Below are positions 46,242 through 54,499 of a stretch of 64,000 nt of DNA, piece by piece (position 1 is the first letter of the stretch; each line of letters starts with the position of its first letter). The notes below the pieces were generated by a model, which had not been told where the DNA came from, ran no database searches, and saw only the letters and a list, made by a program, of their open reading frames with translations. A program made the position numbers and the translations under genes. The DNA is taken from NCBI RefSeq assembly GCF_014200605.1, contig NZ_JACHCE010000008.1, positions 1 through 64,000 of the forward strand, in the 5' to 3' direction. This stretch comes from Pedobacter cryoconitis. Its GTDB lineage: Bacteria; Bacteroidota; Bacteroidia; Sphingobacteriales; Sphingobacteriaceae.

Positions 46242-46400
46242 GTTCTTAATTTTTTATGAGGATACAAATTTCAGGATACCAGAGACGGATCTACTGAACA
46301 ATTGGTAATTAATGCAGTAAGCTGAATCTTTAGGATCAATATCGTTTGATCTTTATTCTTTGTAAATTTGGGATACAGAATCACTTATCCGTTTAGGTTT

Positions 46401-46970
46401 ATGCAAGCGCAATTAATCTCTTTTTTAACCTCCTATCATCCCATTACGCAATCAGATGCGCAATTAATCAGTCTTGTCGCCGAAAAAAAAAACTTTTCCA
46501 AAGGCAGTACTTTATCTGAGGCGGGTAAGGTTTGCCGGGAACTCTTTTTTATATGCAGTGGAATACTAAGAATATTCAGGAGCAATGAAAATGGAAATGA
46601 AGTTACGCATGTTTTTTTAGGAGAAAACAGATTTTGTACTGTTTTGCAGAGTTTTAATGAAAAAACTATTTCCCTGGAAGCCATTCAGGCTTGTACCGAT
46701 ACAGAGGTCCTTGTTGTTTCTTATTCTGACTTACATAAACTGTATACTCAGATCCCATATTTAGAAGCTTTGATTCATCAAATCCATCAGCAATCCTTAT
46801 TGGATAAAATTCAGCTTCAAAATGCCTATAGAGGTTATGATTCAAGTGAAAGGTATGAGCTGTTTTTGAAGCGCCAGCCCGAAATTGCCTTATATGTTTC
46901 TCAAAGTGATATTGCTTCTTATTTAGGGATCACACCGCAAAGTTTATCCAGAATCAGAAAAAACAGATAA
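46401..46970 (+). CDS. Crp/Fnr-family transcriptional regulator
   Basis: The protein is 189 residues from ATG 46401; a TTG at 46368 would add 11. A cyclic-nucleotide-binding-type barrel (FSKGSTLSEAGKVCRELFFICSGILRIF) is followed by a winged HTH, DIASYLGITPQSLSRIRKN. There are no clear cysteine residues for an iron-sulfur cluster, so it is Crp-like rather than Fnr-like. It likely controls the divergent SDR gene or itself. The xylanase gene begins 2 bp after its stop, so they share a transcript. Confidence 0.82.
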   Translation: MQAQLISFLTSYHPITQSDAQLISLVAEKKNFSKGSTLSEAGKVCRELFFICSGILRIFRSNENGNEVTHVFLGENRFCTVLQSFNEKTISLEAIQACTDTEVLVVSYSDLHKLYTQIPYLEALIHQIHQQSLLDKIQLQNAYRGYDSSERYELFLKRQPEIALYVSQSDIASYLGITPQSLSRIRKNR

Positions 46971-46972
46971 TT

Positions 46973-48136
46973 ATGAAAGCTTCCCTGATCTTATTGGCAC
47001 TGGCCGGTTCTATTTACCTGGGTGATACAGAAAAGATATTGCAGACTGCTAATAAAAATGTGACTACAGGTGCGGCAGTCAATGTCAAACTTCTGACTGA
47101 AAATGAGCTTTACAGAAAGCTTGTAGAAAAGGAATATAATAGCCTGACACCAGAAAATGCGATGAAAATGGCTAGCCTGCAACCTCGTGAAGGTAGTTTT
47201 GAGTTTTCAAATACAACTGCTCTTGAAGACCTGGCTTTGAATGCCGGGAAAAAGCGTATTCACGGTCATACATTAATCTGGTATCGTTCGCTGCCGCAAT
47301 GGGTAAAAAATTGGGAAACGCAGGCTTTGCCTTCGGGCATGACAAGGGCTCAGAAAATGGACAGTGTGATGAGTATTCATATCAGAACTGTGATTAGTCA
47401 TTATGATAACCCTTCATCAATTTATAAGGATGACCTGGGGAAACCACTACTGAAATCGTGGGATGTCGTTAATGAGGCGTTTGATGACAATGGAAATTAC
47501 CGGGCTCTGCCAGAGGCTTCAAATCAGGAGAACGGTGGGAGTATATGGTATCGGACCATTGGAAAATCTTATATTAAAAAGGCCTTTACTTATGCAAGAA
47601 CTACTGCCGAAAAAAATGGTGATACTGGTTTAAAGCTTTTTTACAATGATTATGGACATGACTATTCCGTTAAAAAACTAGATTCCATTTATAAAATGGC
47701 CATGGCTTTAAAACAGGTTAAAGTAAACGGAAAACCGATTATTGACGGTATAGGGATGCAATTTCATATCAATATCAATACCTCTGTAGAAAATATCAAA
47801 AACGCATTGATTAAAATGAAATCTACAGGTTTGCTGATTCATATTTCTGAGCTGGATATCTCATTAAACAAAGCAGGATTGCCTTTCCCTACAGAAATAT
47901 TAGCTATACAAAAGCAGAAGTATAAGGACGTTGCTTTGTTATACAGAAAATATGTGCCAGCAAACCAACGCTGGGGTATTACGTTATGGAATGTGGGTGA
48001 TCAGGATTCCTGGCTCACTTATAAGGGATCGGATCAGGTAGATGCAGCTTGTTTATTTGATTTAAACTATCAAAGAAAACCTGCTTTTTTCAATTTCTAT
48101 GATGGTTTGAAATTAGATATCCCTGCGGGTTATTAA
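46973..48136 (+). CDS. Endo-1,4-beta-xylanase, GH10 family
   Basis: A 387-residue secreted enzyme with an N-terminal signal (KASLILLALAGSIYLG). GH10 landmarks are ENAMKMASLQPREGSFEF, HGHTLIWYRSLPQWV, the acid/base Glu in SWDVVNEAFDD, and the nucleophile Glu in IHISELDISLN; near the end come WGITLWNVGDQDSWL and PAFFNFYDGL. It cleaves the xylan backbone. It follows the Crp-like regulator by 2 bp and precedes an AraC regulator, an unusual context with no other glycan genes around. Confidence 0.92.
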   Translation: MKASLILLALAGSIYLGDTEKILQTANKNVTTGAAVNVKLLTENELYRKLVEKEYNSLTPENAMKMASLQPREGSFEFSNTTALEDLALNAGKKRIHGHTLIWYRSLPQWVKNWETQALPSGMTRAQKMDSVMSIHIRTVISHYDNPSSIYKDDLGKPLLKSWDVVNEAFDDNGNYRALPEASNQENGGSIWYRTIGKSYIKKAFTYARTTAEKNGDTGLKLFYNDYGHDYSVKKLDSIYKMAMALKQVKVNGKPIIDGIGMQFHININTSVENIKNALIKMKSTGLLIHISELDISLNKAGLPFPTEILAIQKQKYKDVALLYRKYVPANQRWGITLWNVGDQDSWLTYKGSDQVDAACLFDLNYQRKPAFFNFYDGLKLDIPAGY

Positions 48137-48156
48137 TTGAGATAAAATCTATTGAA

Positions 48157-48981
48157 ATGAGTTTAGCAAAAATTCAGCATATCATTAAATATATTGAAGA
48201 ACACTACGATCAGGATATTTCAGTTCAGAAATTAGAACAATTGTCTAATTATTCTTACAGAAATGTACAGCGCGTATTTAAAAATATCTTCAATGAATCA
48301 TTAGGTGCATTTCAAAAAAGACTGAAGCTTGAAAATGCTTATAAAAAACTAATTTATACCCATGATCCGATTACTGATATTGCTTATTCTGTAGGTTTTG
48401 AAAGTTTACAATCCTTTTCTAAATCATTTAAAAAACAGTTTAATATTTCACCTATTAAAGCAAGGGAGGAAAAGATAATCGTTTTCGAAAATTTTATCAA
48501 TAGTTATCGTGAAGGAAGCAGAAGTATAGCTTACGAGATTGTTTTTTTTAAAGAAGTTAAAGTGTTTTATATCGGAATTCAGACAGAAAACTATAATGGT
48601 GCTGAAATAGAATCGTTGTGGGATGGAATAGATATAGTCTCTGAAAAGAATACAACAGCACATTATGGAATCATAGTTGATCAACCTCTGATTACAAATA
48701 AATTAAAATGCAGGTATGAAGCGTGCATAGATCAGGAACCTGTGAGTAAAGGGTTTTCTACTACTACTATTCTTGGCGGCAGATATGCTAAGTATCTTCA
48801 TGAAGGTAGCTATAGTTTGATTGAAGATACATACAGGAGAATTTATATAGACTGGCTTTTTAATTCTACCCTTGAATTTGATTATTCTCCAATTATAGAG
48901 CATTATGTGAAAAATGAATGTAATGAAGAAAATAGAAATAATTATATGACGGAAATCCTCATTCCGGTTAAAAAGAAATAG
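48157..48981 (+). CDS. AraC-family regulator with C-terminal GyrI-like effector domain
   Basis: A 274-residue regulator. The HTH lies at the N-terminus (ISVQKLEQLSNYSYRNVQRVFKNIF and ITDIAYSVGFESLQSFSKSFKKQFNISPIKAREE), followed by a GyrI/SoxS-type ligand-binding domain (VFYIGIQTENYNGAEIESLW...LGGRYAKYLHEGSY...IYIDWLF). The arrangement is that of Rob and other drug-sensing regulators. It starts 20 bp after the xylanase gene and may be the third gene of that operon. Confidence 0.87.
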   Translation: MSLAKIQHIIKYIEEHYDQDISVQKLEQLSNYSYRNVQRVFKNIFNESLGAFQKRLKLENAYKKLIYTHDPITDIAYSVGFESLQSFSKSFKKQFNISPIKAREEKIIVFENFINSYREGSRSIAYEIVFFKEVKVFYIGIQTENYNGAEIESLWDGIDIVSEKNTTAHYGIIVDQPLITNKLKCRYEACIDQEPVSKGFSTTTILGGRYAKYLHEGSYSLIEDTYRRIYIDWLFNSTLEFDYSPIIEHYVKNECNEENRNNYMTEILIPVKKK

Positions 48982-49052
48982 TTGTCAACTTTGGACAACT
49001 TACCTATCCTTAATATTGCTCTTTTTGTAAAAAAAAGAATGTTGAAAATAAA

Positions 49053-50171
49053 ATGATAAACAAAATGCTATTATTAATGATACCACTGTTAACGATTTTT
49101 TCTTCTTGTCAAAAAAACGAAGAAAGTATACAACCAGCAGATACTGCGATTATATATACCATGCCCGAAGAATCTGCAAGGCATGAAGGCACATGGCTTC
49201 AATGGCCACATCAATATCAGTACGGAACTACCTATCGAAACAGATTGGACGCTACCTGGGTAAAAATGACAGAAGAACTTACAGGCGGTGAAAAGGTTCA
49301 TATTATTGCTTATGATGAACAAGAGAAGATCAGAATTACAGATCTGCTCTTAGATGCAGGTATATCTTTGACTAATGTTGATTTTAAGATTTATCAGACT
49401 GATGATGTTTGGGTAAGAGATAATGGGCCAATCTATGTAAGAGATAAGAAAGGGCAGCTTATTATAGAAGATTGGGGTTTTAACGGTTGGGGAAAAAAAG
49501 CAGCGTATCAAAATTGTAATCTTATCCCTTCAAAAATTGCAAATGATCAAAACACTACAAAAGTTGATCTGAATAAGATGATGGTAAATGAAGGCGGTGC
49601 TGTTGAAGTTGATGGGAGCGGAACTTTATTAGCAACTAAAAGTGCTATTCTGAATAATAATAGAAATCCGGATATGACACAAGCACAGGCGGAAGCTATT
49701 TTTACTAAATATCTTGGTGTAACCAGATTTATCTGGCTGAAAGGAAAGGCTGGTTTAGAAATTACAGATATGCATATAGATGGATTTGCAAGATTTGGTA
49801 ATACAACAACCCTGGTAACCATGAATTACGATGATTTATTGGATTGGCAGGTTCCCGAAGAAGATATTAATACGCTTTATGCAGCGACTAACAAAAATGG
49901 AAAACCCTATCACATAGTGAAACTTCCATTGACTCAAAATAATGTAGAAACTGTTTATGGGAAAAAACTGCCCTACAAAGGTTCATACGTGAATTATTAT
50001 ATTGGAAACAAAAAAGTATTAGTTCCCAATTATAATGATCCTAATGATGCAGTAGCGAATAGAATTATACAAAGTCTGTATCCTAACAGAACTGTAGTCG
50101 GGATAGATGTAAGAAATTTGTATGCAAATGGCGGAATGATACATTGTGTTACTCAACAACAGCCTCAATAA
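49053..50171 (+). CDS. Agmatine deiminase-family lipoprotein
   Basis: A 372-residue member of the peptidylarginine deiminase fold. The N-terminus is a lipoprotein signal (MLLLMIPLLTIFSSCQK) with Cys at the lipobox. Family motifs are PEESARHEGTWLQWPHQYQYG, DVWVRDNGPIYV, NEGGAVEVDG, DMHIDGFARF and a last GGMIHCVTQQ with the catalytic Cys. Known cytosolic forms convert agmatine to N-carbamoylputrescine. Here the enzyme is exported and lipid-anchored, so it works on outside substrates, perhaps agmatine or arginine-containing peptides. Confidence 0.85.
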   Translation: MINKMLLLMIPLLTIFSSCQKNEESIQPADTAIIYTMPEESARHEGTWLQWPHQYQYGTTYRNRLDATWVKMTEELTGGEKVHIIAYDEQEKIRITDLLLDAGISLTNVDFKIYQTDDVWVRDNGPIYVRDKKGQLIIEDWGFNGWGKKAAYQNCNLIPSKIANDQNTTKVDLNKMMVNEGGAVEVDGSGTLLATKSAILNNNRNPDMTQAQAEAIFTKYLGVTRFIWLKGKAGLEITDMHIDGFARFGNTTTLVTMNYDDLLDWQVPEEDINTLYAATNKNGKPYHIVKLPLTQNNVETVYGKKLPYKGSYVNYYIGNKKVLVPNYNDPNDAVANRIIQSLYPNRTVVGIDVRNLYANGGMIHCVTQQQPQ

Positions 50172-50181
50172 ATCAGCAATA

Positions 50182-50219
50182 CACTGCCCCCAAAATTCAG
50201 ATACTTTATGGGGGCAGTG
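50182..50219. terminator. Bidirectional terminator
   Basis: CACTGCCCCC and GGGGGCAGTG (10-bp arms, 18-nt loop) lie between the convergent deiminase and NTF2-like genes, which end 11 and 3 bp away. Confidence 0.75.
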
Positions 50220-50221
50220 AT

Positions 50222-50653
50222 TTAGTTTCTATCAAATGTCTGAGGTATTTTTCTGTCACTTCTTTCTTTGTCAAATGTCCAGGAAGCGATCCACCATCTA
50301 TCCGCTGAATAATAAAGCTGGATACTATTTATTCCACGTCTCACAACGGGTCCGTTTTTTACTAATCTGGTTTCATAAGTGCTCCAGACATGTACAATAT
50401 TACCAAAGACTCTTACTTCTTTATTGATTTCGCTTTCATAAAAAGCTGTTTTTGAGACCAAAGTATCTGTCTCTTTATGGAAGTCCTTTAAAGGCATGGC
50501 CACTTGCAGTAACCTGCCAATTATTTCCTCTTGAAAGTCTCTTTCCCATGCTCTGACTTCTCCGGCTTCGCCTGAAACAACTTCATAAGATGCACTAATA
50601 ATTCCATCAATAGTGACATCTTTTTTTAACGGATATTTTTTTTTATCCCACAA
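50222..50653 (-). CDS. NTF2-like (SnoaL/DUF4440-type) protein
   Basis: The frame is 143 codons from a TTG; a stop lies a few codons upstream, so no longer form exists. Signs of the fold are IDGIISASYEVVSGEAGEVRAWERD, VRVFGNIVHVWSTYETR, GINSIQLYYSADRWWIASWTFDKE. The N-terminus looks ragged next to intact relatives, which start a little earlier. Function unknown; some members are ketosteroid isomerase-like. The preceding DNA carries a LytTR remnant, so the 5' region may have been rearranged. Confidence 0.65.
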   Translation of the reverse strand: MWDKKKYPLKKDVTIDGIISASYEVVSGEAGEVRAWERDFQEEIIGRLLQVAMPLKDFHKETDTLVSKTAFYESEINKEVRVFGNIVHVWSTYETRLVKNGPVVRRGINSIQLYYSADRWWIASWTFDKERSDRKIPQTFDRN

Positions 50654-50674
50654 AGCTAAATCAATAAAGGACCG

Positions 50675-50809
50675 TTAAATATAGTTCTTATCTGATTTTG
50701 TATGAATTTCTACATAATTGCCCAAGCCTTTGATCACGGTAATGCCGTCAAAAAAAAGCCTGATCATTTTCTTATCTGTTTTGATAAAAGCGTAAGTCTT
50801 ATTTTCCAT
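50675..50809 (-). pseudogene. Fragment of a LytTR DNA-binding domain
   Basis: A 44-codon frame reads KTYAFIKTDKKMIRLFF and ITVIKGLGNYVEIHTKSDK, which matches the start of LytTR domains (vkxdkkxvki..I.yIEaxgnYv.ihtxxxk). It stops after KNYI and lacks the second half of the domain, and no receiver domain is found upstream. It is a remnant of a lost LytR/AlgR-type response regulator. It is too small to be functional. The surrounding gap at 50654-50966 holds nothing else but the AraC-type repeats at 50878-50909. Confidence 0.6.
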
Positions 50810-50877
50810 ATCTGAAAAGCCAAATTGCAGTTTTTTCTTCAATTTTAGTGATAAAGGTTATGCTAAATTAATTCAGG

Positions 50878-50909
50878 TTTTGGCTACAACAATGGAGGAT
50901 TAGCCTACA
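50878..50909 (+). promoter_or_regulatory. 21-bp-spaced direct repeats before SDR gene (AraC-type operator)
   Basis: TTTTGGCTACA at 50878-50888 and a variant, TTAGCCTACA, at 50900-50909 lie with cores 21 bp apart, 57 bp before the ATG at 50967. The whole 36-bp segment, including the spacer (ACAATGGAGGA), resembles the segment upstream of the NmrA-type gene at 61973-62005. Two-helical-turn spacing is typical for AraC-family sites. Confidence 0.6.
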
Positions 50910-50966
50910 GCCGGCATTCAGGGAAACAGGATATTTGTTTTTAAAATCAAATTAATATAAAATAAG

Positions 50967-51689
50967 ATGAAAACAGTTTTGATTACCGGAGCAAATAAAG
51001 GTATCGGTCTGGAAACAGCAAGGCAACTTCTGGAGCAGGGATATTTTGTCTACCTGGGGAGCAGAAATAAAAAAAATGGTCTTGAGGTGGCAGAACAATT
51101 GAAAGCAGCAGGCCTAAGTCACGTAGAAGCTATTGAGCTTGACGTGACAGCTATTAATTCTATTCTTAAAGCGAAGCTCCTATTGGAAGGCAAGATACCT
51201 GCTCTTGACATATTGATTAACAATGCTGGTATCCCAGGAATTCAGCCTCAAAATCTTTCAACAGTTGATATCGCTGATATCAGGCAGATCTTTGAAACTA
51301 ATTATTTTGGCGTCATCCAGACCACACAGCAATTTCTTCCTTTGCTTAGAAAATCTGAAGCGCCATCTATTGTAAACGTTTCAAGCGAAGTTGGGTCCCT
51401 GACCATGAATACCGCTCCGCAAAGGCGTGCCAACTGGGATAACTACCAGGTTTACGGTTCTTCCAAAACAGCACTTAATGCTTTTACCATCATGCTGGCC
51501 CACGATCTCAGGGATACCAGCTTTCGGGTAAACAGTGTTACCCCAGGTTATACCGCTACCGATTTAAACGGATTTCAAGGTACAAAAACGGTTGCGCAGG
51601 GTGCCAAAGCTATAGTGGAACTTGTCACCCAGCCTTTACCGGGTACAACTGGTAAATTCTTTATGGACGGTGGTGAAATTTCCTGGTAA
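50967..51689 (+). CDS. Short-chain dehydrogenase/reductase
   Basis: A 240-residue classical SDR with all motifs: LITGANKGIGLETA (cofactor), DILINNAGIPG, SIVNVSSEVGSL (Ser) and YQVYGSSKTALNA (Tyr-x3-Lys), then SVTPGYTATDL. The glycine-rich motif followed by a Lys (TGANKGIG) favours NADPH, as in carbonyl reductases. It is followed 17 bp later by an AraC-family regulator on the same strand. It is preceded by AraC-type repeats. It may handle reactive carbonyls or quinones. Confidence 0.9.
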   Translation: MKTVLITGANKGIGLETARQLLEQGYFVYLGSRNKKNGLEVAEQLKAAGLSHVEAIELDVTAINSILKAKLLLEGKIPALDILINNAGIPGIQPQNLSTVDIADIRQIFETNYFGVIQTTQQFLPLLRKSEAPSIVNVSSEVGSLTMNTAPQRRANWDNYQVYGSSKTALNAFTIMLAHDLRDTSFRVNSVTPGYTATDLNGFQGTKTVAQGAKAIVELVTQPLPGTTGKFFMDGGEISW

Positions 51690-51706
51690 TCTGCTTATTT
51701 TTGAAT

Positions 51707-52624
51707 ATGGCCAATCAACAAATTCACCGGATAAAATCGATTAGCGAATATCACAAGGTCAGAGGTCTTCCTAAGCCCGAACATCCGTTAATCAGTCTGA
51801 TAGACTATTCTACTATTAAACATTCACCTGAAGACAATAACATAAGCTGGGTATATGATTTCTATTTCATTGCGTTGAAAAAGAATATGAATAGCAAGTT
51901 CAAATATGGTCAGAAGGAATATGATTTTGATGAGGGCACGATGTTTTTTATTGCACCGGGGCAGGTTTTCAGAGTTGAGGTAAACCAGGATGCACCTGGC
52001 AAATCAGGATGGATGTTATTGATCCATCCCGATTTTTTGTGGAATATGCCATTGGCAAAAACAATAAAGAAATATGAATACTTTGGCTATTCGGTTAATG
52101 AAGCCCTGTTCCTTTCAGAAAAGGAAGAGGATATAATTGCCCGTTTCATGCAAAACATCCAGCACGAATACCACCAGAATATTGATAAATTTAGTCAGCA
52201 GATCATAATTCCTCAAATTGAAGTTTTGCTCAATTATGCAGACAGATTTTACAGTCGTCAGTTTATTACCCGCAAAATTGCCAATCACCAGGTTCTTGAC
52301 AAGCTGGAAGCATTATTAGATAGCCATTTTAATGGTAATGCCATCATCAAAGGATTACCTACAGTTCAATATATTGCAGGGCAGCTTAATCTTTCTCCCG
52401 ATTACCTGAGTACCTTATTAAAGGTAACCACAGGGCTCAACGCACAGCAGCATATACATGAAAAACTGATAGAAAAGGCAAAGGAAAAATTAGCTGTCAG
52501 TACGCTGTCTGTTAGCCAGATTGCTTATGAATTGGGATTTGAACATTCTCAATCCTTTAGTAAATTGTTTAAATCAAAAACAAAGCTTTCGCCCATACAA
52601 TTCAGGCAATCATTTGAAATTTGA
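51707..52624 (+). CDS. AraC-family transcriptional regulator
   Basis: The protein is 305 residues from ATG 51707; a TTG two codons upstream is possible. The N-terminal cupin-like domain includes EGTMFFIAPGQVFRVEV. The C-terminal double HTH is VQYIAGQLNLSPDYLSTLLKVTTGLNAQQHI and LSVSQIAYELGFEHSQSFSKLFKSKTKLSPIQFRQ. It is 17 bp downstream of the SDR gene and is the best candidate to bind the repeats in front of that gene and of the NmrA-type gene. Confidence 0.88.
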   Translation: MANQQIHRIKSISEYHKVRGLPKPEHPLISLIDYSTIKHSPEDNNISWVYDFYFIALKKNMNSKFKYGQKEYDFDEGTMFFIAPGQVFRVEVNQDAPGKSGWMLLIHPDFLWNMPLAKTIKKYEYFGYSVNEALFLSEKEEDIIARFMQNIQHEYHQNIDKFSQQIIIPQIEVLLNYADRFYSRQFITRKIANHQVLDKLEALLDSHFNGNAIIKGLPTVQYIAGQLNLSPDYLSTLLKVTTGLNAQQHIHEKLIEKAKEKLAVSTLSVSQIAYELGFEHSQSFSKLFKSKTKLSPIQFRQSFEI

Positions 52625-52627
52625 AAG

Positions 52628-52653
52628 AGGTTATCAAAATTTATGATAACCTC
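52628..52653. terminator. Bidirectional terminator between AraC and OYE genes
   Basis: GAGGTTATC and GATAACCTC (9-bp arms, 8-nt loop) lie between the convergent genes that end at 52624 and 52665. Confidence 0.65.
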
Positions 52654-52664
52654 AATGCCATGTG

Positions 52665-53747
52665 CTATGAATTTATAAAAGTATAGTCCGTATATCCTTT
52701 TTCATTGCCACCATAAAAAGTTTCCCTATCGTAATGATTGAGTTCTGCATTCGCTGCAATCCTTTCCGCAAGATCGGGGTTCGAAATATAATAGCGGCCA
52801 AATGCAATCGCCGAAGCTTTACCAGTTTGCACATACGCTGTTGCCTGTTCAATCGTAAAGCCGTCTGCTGCAATCATAGTACCCGGATATAAATTCCAGA
52901 GTGCCTGTTCTTTTTCAGCAACTAGTTCATCTGTCAGTTCCTCAGCCCGATGGCGTATCATATGCAGATAAGCCAGGTTATATTTAGCGAGTTCCTTAAC
53001 CACATAGACAAAAGCAGGGTAAGAATCCGGATCAAAGCTATCATTAGTGGTGCCAAAAGGGGATAAGCGGATACCCACTTTGTCTGCGCCCCATACAGCA
53101 ACCAGTTTGTCCAGTACTTCAAACAGAAGTCTGCTCTTATTCGCAATGTTTCCACCATATTCATCCTGACGTAAATTAGTTTTGTCCTGGAGAAACTGCT
53201 GGATCAGATAGCCGTTTGCAGCATGTAATTCTATACCATCGAAACCTGCAGCTTTTGCATTGATTGCAGCTTTTTCATAATCATTTACTATTCCGGTTAT
53301 CTCAGCTAATTCCAGGGCCCGGGGTGTTTCAAAAGGAACCATATTCCACTCTGAAGTGAAAGTTTTGCCTGCTGGCTTAACCGCTGAAGGAGCTACCGGC
53401 AGCCCATAATCCGGTTGATGAGAGGAGTGAGACATGCGGCCAACATGCCACAATTGAGTAAAGATCAGACCGCCTTTTTCATGGACTGCATCGGTCACTT
53501 TTTTCCAGCCGTCAATTTGTGCTGCACTATAAATTCCAGGGGTCATCGGGTAGCCTTGTCCTTGCTGCGTGATTTGGGTTGCCTCTGTAATGATCAGGCC
53601 AGCAGATGCCCGCTGCGCATAATATTCGGCATTCATAGAATTAGGGATCATATCCTTTGAGCGCATGCGCGTAAGCGGTGCCATAATGATCCGGTTTTTT
53701 AGTTGGTAAGCGCCTAAATTCAGGCCTGTAAGCAGTGTGTTTTCCAT
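52665..53747 (-). CDS. Old Yellow Enzyme-family alkene reductase
   Basis: A 360-residue FMN TIM barrel. IIMAPLTRMRS opens it and YYAQRASAGLIITEATQI follows. The substrate-binding site is IELHAANGYLIQQFLQD (His-x2-Asn), then NLRQDEYGGNIANKSRLLFEV, VGIRLSPFGTTND and AIAFGRYYISNPDL (FMN phosphate). It reduces activated C=C bonds with NADPH, often as detoxification of enals, quinones or nitro compounds (NemA-like). Its promoter holds the TetR operator TAGACT-N4-AGTCTA, and the TetR gene lies directly upstream on the same strand. Confidence 0.93.
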   Translation of the reverse strand: MENTLLTGLNLGAYQLKNRIIMAPLTRMRSKDMIPNSMNAEYYAQRASAGLIITEATQITQQGQGYPMTPGIYSAAQIDGWKKVTDAVHEKGGLIFTQLWHVGRMSHSSHQPDYGLPVAPSAVKPAGKTFTSEWNMVPFETPRALELAEITGIVNDYEKAAINAKAAGFDGIELHAANGYLIQQFLQDKTNLRQDEYGGNIANKSRLLFEVLDKLVAVWGADKVGIRLSPFGTTNDSFDPDSYPAFVYVVKELAKYNLAYLHMIRHRAEELTDELVAEKEQALWNLYPGTMIAADGFTIEQATAYVQTGKASAIAFGRYYISNPDLAERIAANAELNHYDRETFYGGNEKGYTDYTFINS

Positions 53748-53765
53748 CTTAAAGATTTACTTAAA

Positions 53766-53781
53766 TAGACTTTTTAGTCTA
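53766..53781. promoter_or_regulatory. TetR operator before the OYE gene
   Basis: TAGACT-TTTT-AGTCTA, a perfect 6-bp inverted repeat with a 4-bp spacer. The same half sites occur at 54419-54434 in front of the tetR-type gene. Confidence 0.75.
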
Positions 53782-53801
53782 AAAATGATTAAAAAAAATG
53801 A

Positions 53802-54392
53802 TTACTTGATTTCATAGCTTTTTAAATGTGCTTTTAGCATCCGCACCAAACCAGCCATATATTGTGAATTACCGCTAACTCTTGACATCATCATGCCACC
53901 TTCAAGAGAAGCAAACATCTGCAAAGCAAAGTCTTCGGCATTGATATCAGATGATAATTCACCATTTTCCACACCTTGTTGTATTGTGGTGATGATTCGG
54001 TTCTGACCTCTTTCTATGACTGCTTTTAGCTTATTCCTCATCACCGGGTCGGTATCATCGGCCTCTACACTAAAATTAAGAATAGGGCAGCCGCCGGGTA
54101 TAAAAGAATTAATTGGGTCCAGCTGGTCGTTCATATAAGCAAACAACTTTTTTATAGCAGTTTTTTCTCTGGCCATAATGGTTGTCATCCTGTTGCCCAG
54201 TTTTTCAAGCAGGTAATCAACAGATTCCCTCGCCAGTTCGTCCCGATTTTCAAACCGGCCATATATGCCCCCCTTAGCCATTCCGGTAGCCGACAGTATA
54301 TCATCAACAGTTGTCCCTGCAATTCCCTTTTGATTGAAAACAGGGGCCGCCTTTTCTATAATAAATTTCCTGGTTTCTTCAGCTTTGCCCAT
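53802..54392 (-). CDS. TetR/AcrR-family repressor
   Basis: A 196-residue repressor. The N-terminal HTH is FIIEKAAPVFNQKGIAGTTVDDILSATGMAKGGIYGRFENRDEL. The C-terminal domain is helical with a PGGCPILNFSVEADDTDP segment; this Cys is seen in TetR proteins that sense electrophiles (for example NemR-like), though that reading is inference. It probably represses itself and the OYE gene, since both promoters carry the same palindrome. The two genes are separated by 54 bp. Confidence 0.88.
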   Translation of the reverse strand: MGKAEETRKFIIEKAAPVFNQKGIAGTTVDDILSATGMAKGGIYGRFENRDELARESVDYLLEKLGNRMTTIMAREKTAIKKLFAYMNDQLDPINSFIPGGCPILNFSVEADDTDPVMRNKLKAVIERGQNRIITTIQQGVENGELSSDINAEDFALQMFASLEGGMMMSRVSGNSQYMAGLVRMLKAHLKSYEIK

Positions 54393-54418
54393 TATGATTT
54401 GTAATCCGGGTTCAAATA

Positions 54419-54434
54419 TAGACTTAAAAGTCTA
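54419..54434. promoter_or_regulatory. TetR operator before the tetR-type gene
   Basis: TAGACT-TAAA-AGTCTA, 27 bp upstream of the start codon. The half sites are identical to those at 53766-53781, so the repressor very likely controls its own gene. Confidence 0.75.
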
Positions 54435-54499
54435 AAAACAAAAACTATTTTTATAGTATATCCTATTTGATAGGTTGTCATCAAACTTCTATCACTGGA

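Noticed and set aside
46258..46280. Direct repeat AGGATAC before the SDR gene at 45498
   Set aside because: Only two short copies with unusual spacing; chance is likely.
46337..46354. Crp/Fnr operator (GATCAA-N6-TTGATC) near the crp-like start
   Set aside because: The half sites are inverted relative to the usual TTGAT-N4-ATCAA form, so the claim is too weak.
48980..49000. Terminator AGTTGTC/GACAACT after the AraC/GyrI gene
   Set aside because: Only 7-bp arms and no T-run; it could be real but is not convincing.
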